A DNA stretch of 64,000 bases from Pseudomonas fluorescens (lineage in GTDB: Bacteria; Pseudomonadota; Gammaproteobacteria; Pseudomonadales; Pseudomonadaceae). Below, in pieces: positions 16,622 through 24,295 of the stretch (positions are counted from its first letter, which is position 1; the number at the start of each line of letters is the position of its first letter). The notes beneath the pieces are model-generated. The model was not told the DNA's origin and made no database searches. It worked only from the letters and a program-made list of their open reading frames with translations. A program made the translations under genes and the position numbers. The stretch spans positions 124,001-188,000 of the forward strand of contig NZ_CABVIY010000005.1 of assembly GCF_902498195.1 (NCBI RefSeq), given 5' to 3'.

Positions 16622-18112
16622 TCAGTCGAACGTAATACCCTGCGCCAACGGCAACTCCAGCGAATAGTTCACGGTATTGGTCTGACGACGCATGTACCCG
16701 CGCCATGCATCGGAACCGGACTCACGACCGCCACCGGTTTCTTTCTCGCCACCGAATGCGCCACCGATTTCTGCGCCGCTCGGCCCGATATTGACGTTGG
16801 CGATGCCGCAGTCGCTGCCCACCGCCGACATGAACTGCTCGGCTTCACGCACGTCGGTGGTGAAAATGCAGGACGACAGGCCTTGCGGCACGGCGTTGTT
16901 CAGGCGCAGGGCTTCGTTGAAATCGGTGTAGCCGACCACGTACAGGATCGGCGCGAAGGTTTCGTGGCAGACCACATCGCTCTGCTCCGGCATTTCGACG
17001 ATGGCCGGCGCCACGTAGTAGGCATTCGGGAATTTGTCCTCCAGCTGGCGCTGACCGCCGAATACCCGACCGCCTTCGCTCAGCGCTTGCTCCAGCGCAT
17101 CTTGCATGTTGTCGAAGCTTTGCTTGTCGATCAGCGGGCCGATCAGGTTGCCTTCCAGCGGATGGCCAATACGCACTTTGGAATACGCGGCCTTCAGGCG
17201 GGTGACGATTTCTTCTTTCACCGATTCGTGGGCAATCAGGCGACGCAATGTTGTGCAACGCTGACCGGCGGTGCCGACGGCGCTGAACAGGATCGCGCGC
17301 ACGGCCATGTCCAGATCGGCGCTTGGGCCGAGGATCATCGCGTTGTTGCCCCCCAGTTCCAGGATGCTGCGGGCAAAGCGGGCGGCGATCTTCGGCGCCA
17401 CTTCGCGGCCCATGCGGGTGCTGCCGGTGGCGCTGACCAGTGCGACGCGCGGATCATCGACCAACGCTTCGCCGGCATCGCGCCCACCGATGACGACCTG
17501 GCTCAGGCCGGCCGGTGCATCGCTGAAATTCTTCAGGACACGGTCGAACAGTGCCTGGCAGGCCAGGGCGGTCAGCGGGGTTTTTTCCGACGGTTTCCAG
17601 ATCACCGGGTTGCCGCAGACCAGCGCCAACGTGGCGTTCCAGGCCCAGACCGCCACCGGGAAGTTGAAAGCGCTGATGACACCGACGACGCCCAGCGGAT
17701 GCCAGGTCTCCCGCATGTGGTGGCCAGGACGCTCTGAAGCGATGGTCAAACCGTACAGCTGGCGGGACAGGCCGACGGCGAAGTCGCAGATGTCGATCAT
17801 TTCCTGAACTTCACCCAGGCCTTCCTGCGTGATCTTGCCGGCTTCCCAGGACACCAGCTCGCCGAGGTCGGCCTTGTATTCGCGCAGGATGTCGCCCAGT
17901 TGACGTACCAGTTCGCCACGGCGCGGCGCCGGGACCTTGCGCCACAGTTCGAACGCATGATCTGCGCGACTGATGTGCTGCTCGACTTCAGCGGCACCCT
18001 CCCAGTTCACGGCGGCGATGCGACTGCCGTCGATGGGCGAATGCACCGGCACTTTGCCGTTCTGGTACAGGGCCGGGTTCACACCAAGACGATCAAGCAA
18101 TGCGGCAACCAT
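16622..18112 (-). CDS. amaB: Piperideine-6-carboxylate / aminoadipate-semialdehyde dehydrogenase (AmaB)
   Basis: The protein is 496 aa, of the aldehyde dehydrogenase superfamily. The general base is Glu252 in LELGGNNAM and the nucleophile is Cys286 in GTAGQRCTTLRR; ISAFNFPVAVWAWN and WKPSEKTPLTA form the NAD site. It belongs to the antiquitin (ALDH7)-like branch that oxidises alpha-aminoadipate semialdehyde to 2-aminoadipate. A GAGGAGTGACCC ribosome site precedes the ATG at 18112. A LysR gene lies divergently upstream, likely its regulator, and amaA is downstream. Confidence 0.87.
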   Translation of the reverse strand: MVAALLDRLGVNPALYQNGKVPVHSPIDGSRIAAVNWEGAAEVEQHISRADHAFELWRKVPAPRRGELVRQLGDILREYKADLGELVSWEAGKITQEGLGEVQEMIDICDFAVGLSRQLYGLTIASERPGHHMRETWHPLGVVGVISAFNFPVAVWAWNATLALVCGNPVIWKPSEKTPLTALACQALFDRVLKNFSDAPAGLSQVVIGGRDAGEALVDDPRVALVSATGSTRMGREVAPKIAARFARSILELGGNNAMILGPSADLDMAVRAILFSAVGTAGQRCTTLRRLIAHESVKEEIVTRLKAAYSKVRIGHPLEGNLIGPLIDKQSFDNMQDALEQALSEGGRVFGGQRQLEDKFPNAYYVAPAIVEMPEQSDVVCHETFAPILYVVGYTDFNEALRLNNAVPQGLSSCIFTTDVREAEQFMSAVGSDCGIANVNIGPSGAEIGGAFGGEKETGGGRESGSDAWRGYMRRQTNTVNYSLELPLAQGITFD

Positions 18113-18286
18113 GGGTCACTCCTCAAGCAAAAAACGGAACGGGTGCAGCCGGAAAATCACGGCTGATCAGACCTGTAGTTTTAGCTCCCCGCAGGTTACT
18201 CAACAAACGACCTTTAAGAGAGATATCATTCCGTTTATTCATGCTGTGCATTGCTGGCAATAAAAAGACAAGCACAAGGACCGCCC

Positions 18287-19174
18287 ATGCTGAACAAACG
18301 CTATTTGCCATCGATCGCTGCCCTGCAGTGTTTCGAAGCCGTGACCCGGCATCTGAGCTTCACCCGGGCCGCCGAAGAGCTGAACCTGACCCAGAGCGCC
18401 GTCAGCAAGCAGGTCGCGCAACTCGAAGAGCTGTTGCAGCATCTGTTGTTTCGCCGGGTGCGCCGACGCCTGCAAATGACCCCGGCGGGCGATTTGTACC
18501 TGGTCGAAGTACGAAAAATCCTCACACAGGTCGAAATGTCGACCCACTATCTGCGTTCCTACGGCGGTGAAACGGAGGTCCTGCGCGTCTCTACCCCTCC
18601 GACCTTCGGCGCGCGCTGGCTGGTGCCACGGCTCAAAGGATGGCGCCTGCGCCATCCGTCGATTCATCTGGATCTGTGCAGCGAGCAGGAAGCCGATGAT
18701 CTGCTGCAAGGTCGCAGCGATCTGGCGTTCTACTTCGGCCAGGGTTCACGTCCCGGCACCGAATGCCTGAAGCTGTTCGGCGAGGAGTTGGTAGCAGTCT
18801 GCGCCCCCGGCAGCCTGCCCGCCGAACCCTTCACCGACCCGACGCAACTCACCGACCTGGTCCTGCTGCAAAACGCCTCCCGCCCCCAGGCCTGGCATGA
18901 CTGGTTCGACAGCCAGGGCTACCACACCGAACACAGCTACCACGGCCCGCGTTTCGAAACCTTCTACATGTGCATCCGCGCCGCGCAAGTGGGCTGCGGT
19001 GTGGCGTTGCTGCCACGGTTTCTGGTGGAAGAAGAACTGGCGGACGGCAAGCTGGTCATTCCCTGGCAGCATGCGATGCCCAGCACCGATGCCTATTACC
19101 TGGCGTACCCGGAGCATTCGGCGGAAGTGCCCAAGGTACGGGACTTTGTGAAGTGGATGCTGGAGCAGCTGTAG
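18287..19174 (+). CDS. LysR-family regulator, divergent from amaB
   Basis: The protein is 295 aa. The N-terminal helix-turn-helix (LSFTRAAEELNLTQSAVSKQ) is at about residues 22-41. The effector domain begins at LRVSTPPTFGARWLVPRL, a GcvA/AmpR-subgroup pattern. The AAGGA ribosome site supports the ATG at 18287. It is divergent from amaB across 174 bp, so it probably controls the lysine/pipecolate genes; this is inference from position. The stop codon (CTG TAG) is formed by the first bases of family B repeat B2. Confidence 0.88.
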   Translation: MLNKRYLPSIAALQCFEAVTRHLSFTRAAEELNLTQSAVSKQVAQLEELLQHLLFRRVRRRLQMTPAGDLYLVEVRKILTQVEMSTHYLRSYGGETEVLRVSTPPTFGARWLVPRLKGWRLRHPSIHLDLCSEQEADDLLQGRSDLAFYFGQGSRPGTECLKLFGEELVAVCAPGSLPAEPFTDPTQLTDLVLLQNASRPQAWHDWFDSQGYHTEHSYHGPRFETFYMCIRAAQVGCGVALLPRFLVEEELADGKLVIPWQHAMPSTDAYYLAYPEHSAEVPKVRDFVKWMLEQL

Positions 19175-19265
19175 GAGCTGTCGAGCGAAGCGAGGCTGCG
19201 ATCTTTTGATCTTGAAAAATCAAAATCAAAAGATCGCAGCCTCGTTTCACTCGACAGCTCCTACA
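19171..19265. repeat. Family B inverted repeat, copy B2
   Basis: Two 40-bp arms, starting GTAGGAGCTGTCGAGCGAAG (19171) and ending CTCGACAGCTCCTAC (19265), match in inverted orientation with two mismatches. The left arm overlaps the last codons of the LysR gene and supplies its TAG. Together they form a strong hairpin that may end transcription. Confidence 0.9.
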
Positions 19266-19309
19266 ACGATATGCGCCACTATCTCTATTGAATCTGGAGA
19301 ACCCCCGTT

Positions 19310-20536
19310 ATGAGCGAGAGTGTGTTTGCCGATCGCATCGTGCAGAACCTGCTCGACACCGACTTCTACAAACTGACGATGATGCAGGCGGTGCTGCATA
19401 ACTACCCGAACGTGGAAGTCGAATGGGAGTTTCGTTGCCGTAACAGTGAGGATTTGCGCCCGTACCTGGCCGAGATCCGCTTCCAGATCGAGCGCCTGGC
19501 CGAGTTGAGCCTGAGCGCCGATCAGTTGGGTTTTCTGGAGCGCATCAGCTTCCTCAAGCCGGATTTCCTGCGCTTTCTCGGGCTGTTTCGCTTCAACCTG
19601 CGCTACGTCCACACGGGCATCGAAAATGGTGAGTTGTTCATCCGCCTGCGAGGTCCGTGGCTGCACGTGATCCTGTTTGAAGTGCCGATGCTGGCGATCG
19701 TCAGCGAAGTGCGCAACCGCTATCGCTACCGGGAAATCGTTCTGGAACAGGCCCGGGAGCAGCTCTACCGCAAGTTCGACTGGCTGACCGCCAACGCCGG
19801 CAGCGACGAATTGTCCGAATTGCAGGTCGCCGATTTCGGCACCCGCCGGCGCTTTTCCTACCGCGTGCAGGAAGAAGTGGTGAATGTGCTCAAGCACGAT
19901 TTCCCCGGGCGCTTCGTCGGCACCAGCAACGTGCACCTGTCGCGGGAGCTGGACATGAAACCGCTGGGGACCATGGCCCACGAATGGATCATGGCCCACC
20001 AGCAACTCGGCCCGCGGCTGATCGACAGCCAGATCGCCGCCCTCGATTGCTGGGTTCGCGAGTACCGCGGCCTGCTGGGGATCGCCCTGACCGATTGCAT
20101 CACCATGGATGCCTTCCTCGGCGATTTCGATCTGTTTTTCGCCAAGCTGTTCGACGGCTTGCGCCACGACTCGGGCGACCCGGTGGTCTGGGCGGAAAAG
20201 GCCATTGCCCACTATCACCAGCTCGGCATCGACCCGATGAGCAAGACGCTGACCTTCTCCGACAGCCTGACACTGCCCAAGGCCCTGGAGATATTCCGGG
20301 CGCTGCGGGGTCGGATCAATGTCAGCTTCGGTATCGGCACCAACCTGACCTGTGATATTCCCGGTGTCGAACCGATGAGCATCGTGCTTAAAATGACCGC
20401 CTGCAACGGCGCGCCGGTGGCGAAGATCTCCGACGAGCCTGGCAAGACGCACTGTAAAGACCCGAATTTCGTCGCTTATTTGCGACACGTTTTCCAAGTA
20501 CCTGCCGCCCTTTCAAGCGCATCTAGCAAGGAGTGA
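19310..20536 (+). CDS. pncB: Nicotinate phosphoribosyltransferase
   Basis: The protein is 408 aa, full length for bacterial PncB. It makes nicotinate mononucleotide from nicotinate, PRPP and ATP in NAD salvage. Family segments include NLLDTDFYKLTMMQAVLH at the N-terminus, ELQVADFGTRRRFSYRVQ, and GTSNVHLSRELDMKPLGTMAHEW containing the phosphorylated/catalytic histidine region. CTGGAGAA precedes the ATG. It is followed 4 bp later by nadE, so both act in the same pathway from one transcript. Confidence 0.96.
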   Translation: MSESVFADRIVQNLLDTDFYKLTMMQAVLHNYPNVEVEWEFRCRNSEDLRPYLAEIRFQIERLAELSLSADQLGFLERISFLKPDFLRFLGLFRFNLRYVHTGIENGELFIRLRGPWLHVILFEVPMLAIVSEVRNRYRYREIVLEQAREQLYRKFDWLTANAGSDELSELQVADFGTRRRFSYRVQEEVVNVLKHDFPGRFVGTSNVHLSRELDMKPLGTMAHEWIMAHQQLGPRLIDSQIAALDCWVREYRGLLGIALTDCITMDAFLGDFDLFFAKLFDGLRHDSGDPVVWAEKAIAHYHQLGIDPMSKTLTFSDSLTLPKALEIFRALRGRINVSFGIGTNLTCDIPGVEPMSIVLKMTACNGAPVAKISDEPGKTHCKDPNFVAYLRHVFQVPAALSSASSKE

Positions 20537-20540
20537 ATTC

Positions 20541-21368
20541 ATGCAAGCCGTACAGCGTGAGATTGCTGAACAGCTCAATGTCCAACCGCCATTCGCCGAC
20601 GAGGCCGCCGTCGAGGCGGAAGTTGCCCGAAGGATTACTTTCATTCAGGACTGCCTGGTCAAATCCGGGCTCAAGACCCTGGTGCTGGGCATCAGCGGCG
20701 GTGTCGACTCCCTGACCGCCGGCCTGCTGGCCCAGCGTGCCATGCGCGAACTGCGCCAGCGCACGGGAGACGGCAGCTACAAGTTCATCGCTGTGCGCCT
20801 GCCGTACGAAACCCAGTTCGATGAACACGACGCCCAGGCTTCGGTGGATTTCATCGCCCCGGACGAGCGCCACACCGTGAACATCGGCCCGGCGGTCAAG
20901 GCCCTGGCCAACGAAGTCGCCGCGTTTGAAGGCAAGCACGCGGTGTCGGTGGATTTCGTGCTGGGCAACACCAAGGCGCGGATGCGCATGGTCGCCCAGT
21001 ACACCATCGCCGGCGCGGCCCACGGCCTGGTGATCGGCACCGACCACGCCGCGGAAGCGGTGATGGGTTTCTTCACCAAGTTCGGTGACGGCGCCTGCGA
21101 CCTGGCACCGCTCAGCGGCCTGGTGAAGAACCAGGTCCGGGCGTTTGCCCGCAGCTTCGGTGCGCCGGAATCGCTGGTGGAAAAAGTCCCGACCGCCGAC
21201 CTCGAAGACCTGTCGCCGGGCAAGCCGGACGAAGCGTCCCACGGCGTGACCTATGCCGAGATCGACGCGTTCCTGCATGGCAACCCGGTGCGTGAGGAAG
21301 CGTTCAGGATCATTTGCGATACGTACAACAAGACCCATCACAAGCGTGTGATGCCGTTCGCGCCGTGA
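20541..21368 (+). CDS. nadE: Ammonia-dependent NAD synthetase
   Basis: The protein is 275 aa, the short ammonia-using form without a glutaminase domain. The ATP pyrophosphatase P-loop SGGVDS lies at about 54-59, and GTDHAAEAVMGFFTKFGDG and LVKNQVRAF follow. It converts nicotinate adenine dinucleotide to NAD. AAGGAG precedes the ATG at 20541. It is the last gene of pncB-nadE, closed by a strong terminator. Confidence 0.96.
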   Translation: MQAVQREIAEQLNVQPPFADEAAVEAEVARRITFIQDCLVKSGLKTLVLGISGGVDSLTAGLLAQRAMRELRQRTGDGSYKFIAVRLPYETQFDEHDAQASVDFIAPDERHTVNIGPAVKALANEVAAFEGKHAVSVDFVLGNTKARMRMVAQYTIAGAAHGLVIGTDHAAEAVMGFFTKFGDGACDLAPLSGLVKNQVRAFARSFGAPESLVEKVPTADLEDLSPGKPDEASHGVTYAEIDAFLHGNPVREEAFRIICDTYNKTHHKRVMPFAP

Positions 21369-21381
21369 TGTGTGAATGAAA

Positions 21382-21420
21382 GAAAAGCCCGCCGAAGAGT
21401 TGATCTTCAGCGGGCTTTTC
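21382..21420 (+). terminator. Terminator of pncB-nadE
   Basis: The stem GAAAAGCCCGC-GAAGA pairs with TCTTC-GCGGGCTTTTC, ending in TTTTC then TTT. It starts 14 bp past the nadE stop codon. Confidence 0.88.
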
Positions 21421-21454
21421 TTTGGCCAGAACATTGTGTCGATGCTACCGGCCT

Positions 21455-21520
21455 CTTCGCGAGCAAGCCCGCTCCCACACGGGCAGCTCTGTACCTGTGG
21501 GAGCGGGCTTGCTCGCGAAG
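21455..21520. repeat. REP inverted pair A5
   Basis: CTTCGCGAGCAAGCCCGCTC (from 21455) and its inverted copy ending at 21520, with a 15-bp spacer. It lies between the convergent nadE and azurin genes. Confidence 0.92.
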
Positions 21521-21542
21521 GACGATGACGCGGTGGGCCTGA

Positions 21543-21989
21543 TTACTTCAGAGTAACGGTACCTTTCATCATCGAGATGTGGCCCGGGAACGAGCAGAAG
21601 AAACCGTATTTTTCATTGGCATCCAGCTTCGACACATCGAAGGTCACCGAGTCGGTTTCCTTGGCGCCGATGATCTTGGTGTGCGCGATGATGCGGGCAT
21701 CGCCCTCTTTCAGGTAGTCCTTGTCGATGCCAGCGCTCAGGCCGTCGGTGGCGATTGGCTGCATGTCGGCTTCTTTGCTCAGCACCCAGTTATGGCCCAT
21801 GACGTTTTTCGGCAAGCTGCCGGAGTGAGTCAGTTCGACGGTGAAGGTCTTGCAGCTCTTGTCGATTTCAATGGCCTTGGTGTTGAAGGACATTTGATCG
21901 GTGGAGTCAACAGTGACTTTGCACTCTGCAGCCATCAGTTGGCTGCTGGCCAGTGTCAACAGGGATACCGCAACAAGTTTGGCAAACAT
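21543..21989 (-). CDS. azu: Azurin, periplasmic blue copper protein
   Basis: The precursor is 148 aa; a 20-residue signal peptide (ending SSQLMA) leaves the standard 128-residue mature azurin. In mature numbering the copper ligands are all present: His46 (GHNW), Cys112 and His117 (FCSFPGH), and axial Met121. Cys3 and Cys26 form the usual disulfide. It shuttles electrons in the periplasm, and is linked to nitrite reductase and oxidative stress in pseudomonads. It is monocistronic, with an ANR-like site upstream. Confidence 0.97.
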   Translation of the reverse strand: MFAKLVAVSLLTLASSQLMAAECKVTVDSTDQMSFNTKAIEIDKSCKTFTVELTHSGSLPKNVMGHNWVLSKEADMQPIATDGLSAGIDKDYLKEGDARIIAHTKIIGAKETDSVTFDVSKLDANEKYGFFCSFPGHISMMKGTVTLK

Positions 21990-22063
21990 GGTGAATCTCC
22001 AAGGCAGGGTTAGTGAAAAAATGCGAATGGACAGAAGACTGCCTGAAAACTTCGCAAGTTCAT

Positions 22064-22077
22064 ATGACCTGAATCAA
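22064..22077 (-). promoter_or_regulatory. Possible ANR/FNR-type box upstream of azurin
   Basis: On the minus strand the sequence reads TTGAT-TCAG-GTCAT against the consensus TTGAT-N4-ATCAA. The first half-site is exact and the second has two differences. It lies 75-88 bp upstream of the azurin ATG. Azurin in P. aeruginosa is under ANR control, so the site is plausible but unproven. Confidence 0.4.
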
Positions 22078-22184
22078 AAATTGTATACAACTTTCGGGCT
22101 ATGACATCGATCGAAACAATCTACCAGCCAAGCGTCTGGCCCGGCCCTATGATCGGTTCAACATCACCGACCGGAGCGCCTGAC

Positions 22185-22274
22185 ATGTCCCTCAATAGCC
22201 TGTTGTGCAGCCTGCTTGCCGCCTACGCCTGTGGCGCCAGCGGCACCCATGAAACGCCCAGAGGGGAAGTTTAG
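22185..22274 (+). CDS. Possible 29-residue small protein
   Basis: ATG at 22185, stop TAG at 22272-22274. A GGAG lies 9 bp before the ATG. The first half is hydrophobic (LNSLLCSLLAAYACG) and the end is polar (THETPRGEV), so it might be a tiny membrane peptide or a leader peptide. The codons are GC-rich at third positions, as in real genes here. There is no family I recognise, and the length is close to chance. Confidence 0.3.
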   Translation: MSLNSLLCSLLAAYACGASGTHETPRGEV

Positions 22275-22334
22275 CCCTTGGAGCGTTTCGCGCCTGCCTT
22301 TACTCTGTGGCCCTGATCGCCCCTGGAGTAAGGC

Positions 22335-22922
22335 ATGTCTTTAGCATCCGTATGTGTATTTTGTGGTGCCAGTACCGGCACGAACCCGGCTTATCGCGAA
22401 GCGGCCGTGGCCCTCGGCCGGGCGCTGGCCGAACGCAAGCTGACCCTGGTCTATGGCGGCGGTGCCGTGGGCCTGATGGGCATCGTGGCCGACGCCGCGC
22501 TGGCGGCCGGTGGCGAAGTGATCGGCATCATCCCGCAAAGTCTCAAGGACAAGGAAATCGGCCACAGCGGCCTGACCCGCCTGGAAGTGGTCGACGGCAT
22601 GCATGCGCGCAAGGCGCGGATGGCTGAGCTCAGCGACGCCTTCATCGCCTTGCCTGGCGGCCTGGGCACCCTGGAAGAGCTGTTCGAAGTCTGGACCTGG
22701 GGCCAGCTGGGCTACCACGGCAAACCGTTGGGCTTGCTGGAAGTGAACGGTTTCTACAGCAAACTCACCGGTTTTCTCGATCACATCGTCGGCGAAGGCT
22801 TCGTTCGCGGGGCGCACCGTGACATGCTGCAAGTGAGCGAATCGCCACAAACGCTGCTCGACGCCCTCGATAGCTGGCAACCGAGCGTACTGCCCAAGTG
22901 GGCCGAGCAAAAACCCGACTAA
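22335..22922 (+). CDS. LOG-family nucleoside 5'-monophosphate phosphoribohydrolase
   Basis: The protein is 195 aa. It has the lysine-decarboxylase-like (LOG) fold signature PGGLGTLEE at 107-115, with GGGAVGLMGIVADAALAAGG at 41-60 and MHARKARM at 89-96. Members release the base from cytokinin riboside or purine nucleoside 5'-monophosphates; the older name lysine decarboxylase is misleading. TGGAGTAAGG precedes the ATG. The gene lies beside azurin as in P. aeruginosa. The physiological substrate is not evident. Confidence 0.9.
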   Translation: MSLASVCVFCGASTGTNPAYREAAVALGRALAERKLTLVYGGGAVGLMGIVADAALAAGGEVIGIIPQSLKDKEIGHSGLTRLEVVDGMHARKARMAELSDAFIALPGGLGTLEELFEVWTWGQLGYHGKPLGLLEVNGFYSKLTGFLDHIVGEGFVRGAHRDMLQVSESPQTLLDALDSWQPSVLPKWAEQKPD

Positions 22923-22990
22923 CGACTTGGCACCGATACAGGGCAGAATACGCGCCGCTCAACCTCACCTTCGACCCCAGAGGATCGCCC

Positions 22991-23182
22991 ATGGCTAAAC
23001 CCAATTATTCCTTCGCCAAACGTCAGCGTGACTTGGCCAAGGAGCAGAAGAAAGAGGAAAAGCTTCAGCGCAAGAAAGCGATGGCTGAAGAAGATGCAGC
23101 AGCACTGAACCCGGATGCAGAAGGTGAAGTCGCGGCAGAAGATGATGTTGAAGCACCGAAAGACCAGGCGCCCGACGCCTGA
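22991..23182 (+). CDS. Conserved small highly charged protein
   Basis: The protein is 63 aa. A basic, lysine-rich N-terminal half (NYSFAKRQRDLAKEQKKEEK) is probably one long helix, followed by an acidic tail (EGEVAAEDDVEAPKDQ). AGAGGA lies before the ATG at 22991. The same type of gene follows the LOG gene in other pseudomonads; its function is unknown. It has no signal peptide or membrane segment. Confidence 0.8.
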   Translation: MAKPNYSFAKRQRDLAKEQKKEEKLQRKKAMAEEDAAALNPDAEGEVAAEDDVEAPKDQAPDA

Positions 23183-23304
23183 GACCCTCCGGGCCGGATG
23201 AATGGATCAGGCCCACCGGATCTGTGTCCAGGGTTGGCAGCGTTGCTGCCGGCCCTCACAGGTCAATCTGAAATACCCCGAATCTCGAATCCACTACAGT
23301 TCCC

Positions 23305-23393
23305 TGTGGAGCGGGCTTGCTCGCGAAAGCGGTGGCCCCGTCGACAACATCGTGGACTGACAAACCGCTTTCGCGAGCAAGCCCGCTCCCACA
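23305..23393. repeat. REP inverted pair A6
   Basis: TGTGGAGCGGGCTTGCTCGC (from 23305; one G fewer than usual in the GTGGGAG part) and an intact inverted copy ending at 23393. It lies between convergent genes. Confidence 0.9.
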
Positions 23394-23404
23394 TTGGATC
23401 GTCA

Positions 23405-24295
23405 CTAATCCAACGGCATCACGGTGACGCGGACTTCCGGGTCGTGATTGCCGCCCCCCAGAATCACTCCGCGCAGCGGCGACACATCGGAAAAATCCCG
23501 GCCCCAGGCCAGGGTGATGTGCTCCAGGGCCGGCTGCACGTTGTTGGTCGGATCGAAGTCGACCCAACCCGACGCCGGGCAATACACCGACACCCAGGCA
23601 TGGGACGCATCCGCACCGATCAGTCGTGGCTGGCCCGGTGGCGGCTGGGTCAACAGGTAGCCGCTGATGTAGCGCGCAGCCAGGCCCCGGGAACGCACGC
23701 ACGCGAGCATCAGGTGGGCGAAGTCCTGGCAAACGCCGCGCCGACGTTCCAGCACCTCCACCAGCGGCGTCGCCACTTGAGTCGCCTCGGCATCGAAGGT
23801 GAACTCGCTGAAGATTTTCTCCATCAGCGCCTGTACGCCCAGCAGCAGCGGTCGCCCCGCCGGAAAGCAGCTTTCTGAAAACTCGACGAAGTTGCGTTTC
23901 AGATGCACATAGGGCGATTGAAACCGGTAACGGCAAGCCTCGAGCAATTCGGGCGAAAGGGGTTGGCTGCTGTAGGTCAGCGCGTTGCGGGTGTCTTCCC
24001 AGGCGGGGGAGCGATTGAAGTCCGGCGCAGGCCGGGGCAGCACTTCGATCGTGAGGCTGGCGTTGACCAGCAATTCATCATGAGGGCGCTCGAACGCCAG
24101 CCGGGTCAGCGGGTTACCGAAAACATCCAGCTCATCGCGGCGGGTCGTCGGGTCCGGACTGATCTCCAACTGCTGTTCCGTGCAGCATTGCCAGGCGCAA
24201 GGGCGCGGCCACAGATGCGCCAGTTGCTGGGCCAGGGACACCGGGCTGTCGTAGTGATAATGGGTGTCGTGGAAGATCTGGTATCGAGCGCTCAT
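23405..24295 (-). CDS. Transglutaminase-like protein (third gene of the ATP-grasp/alpha-E operon)
   Basis: The protein is 296 aa. An N-terminal beta domain (YQIFHDTHYHYDSPVSLAQQ) is followed by a transglutaminase core with an intact triad: Cys189 (RRGVCQDFAH), His232 (ASHAWVSVY) and Asp248 (DFDPTN). It has no signal peptide, so it is probably cytoplasmic. Such proteins are predicted to act as peptidases or amide-forming enzymes alongside ATP-grasp ligases. Its ATG overlaps the stop of the ATP-grasp gene by one base, which shows tight coupling. The substrate is unknown. Confidence 0.9.
   Translation of the reverse strand: MSARYQIFHDTHYHYDSPVSLAQQLAHLWPRPCAWQCCTEQQLEISPDPTTRRDELDVFGNPLTRLAFERPHDELLVNASLTIEVLPRPAPDFNRSPAWEDTRNALTYSSQPLSPELLEACRYRFQSPYVHLKRNFVEFSESCFPAGRPLLLGVQALMEKIFSEFTFDAEATQVATPLVEVLERRRGVCQDFAHLMLACVRSRGLAARYISGYLLTQPPPGQPRLIGADASHAWVSVYCPASGWVDFDPTNNVQPALEHITLAWGRDFSDVSPLRGVILGGGNHDPEVRVTVMPLD

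Larger units (their letters stand above)
21990..22334. other. Divergent intergenic region between azurin and the LOG gene
   Basis: These 345 bp carry the azurin promoter (left, AT-rich around 22050-22100), a possible 29-codon ORF (22185-22274), and the promoter of the LOG-family gene. Nothing else is supported. Confidence 0.45.
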
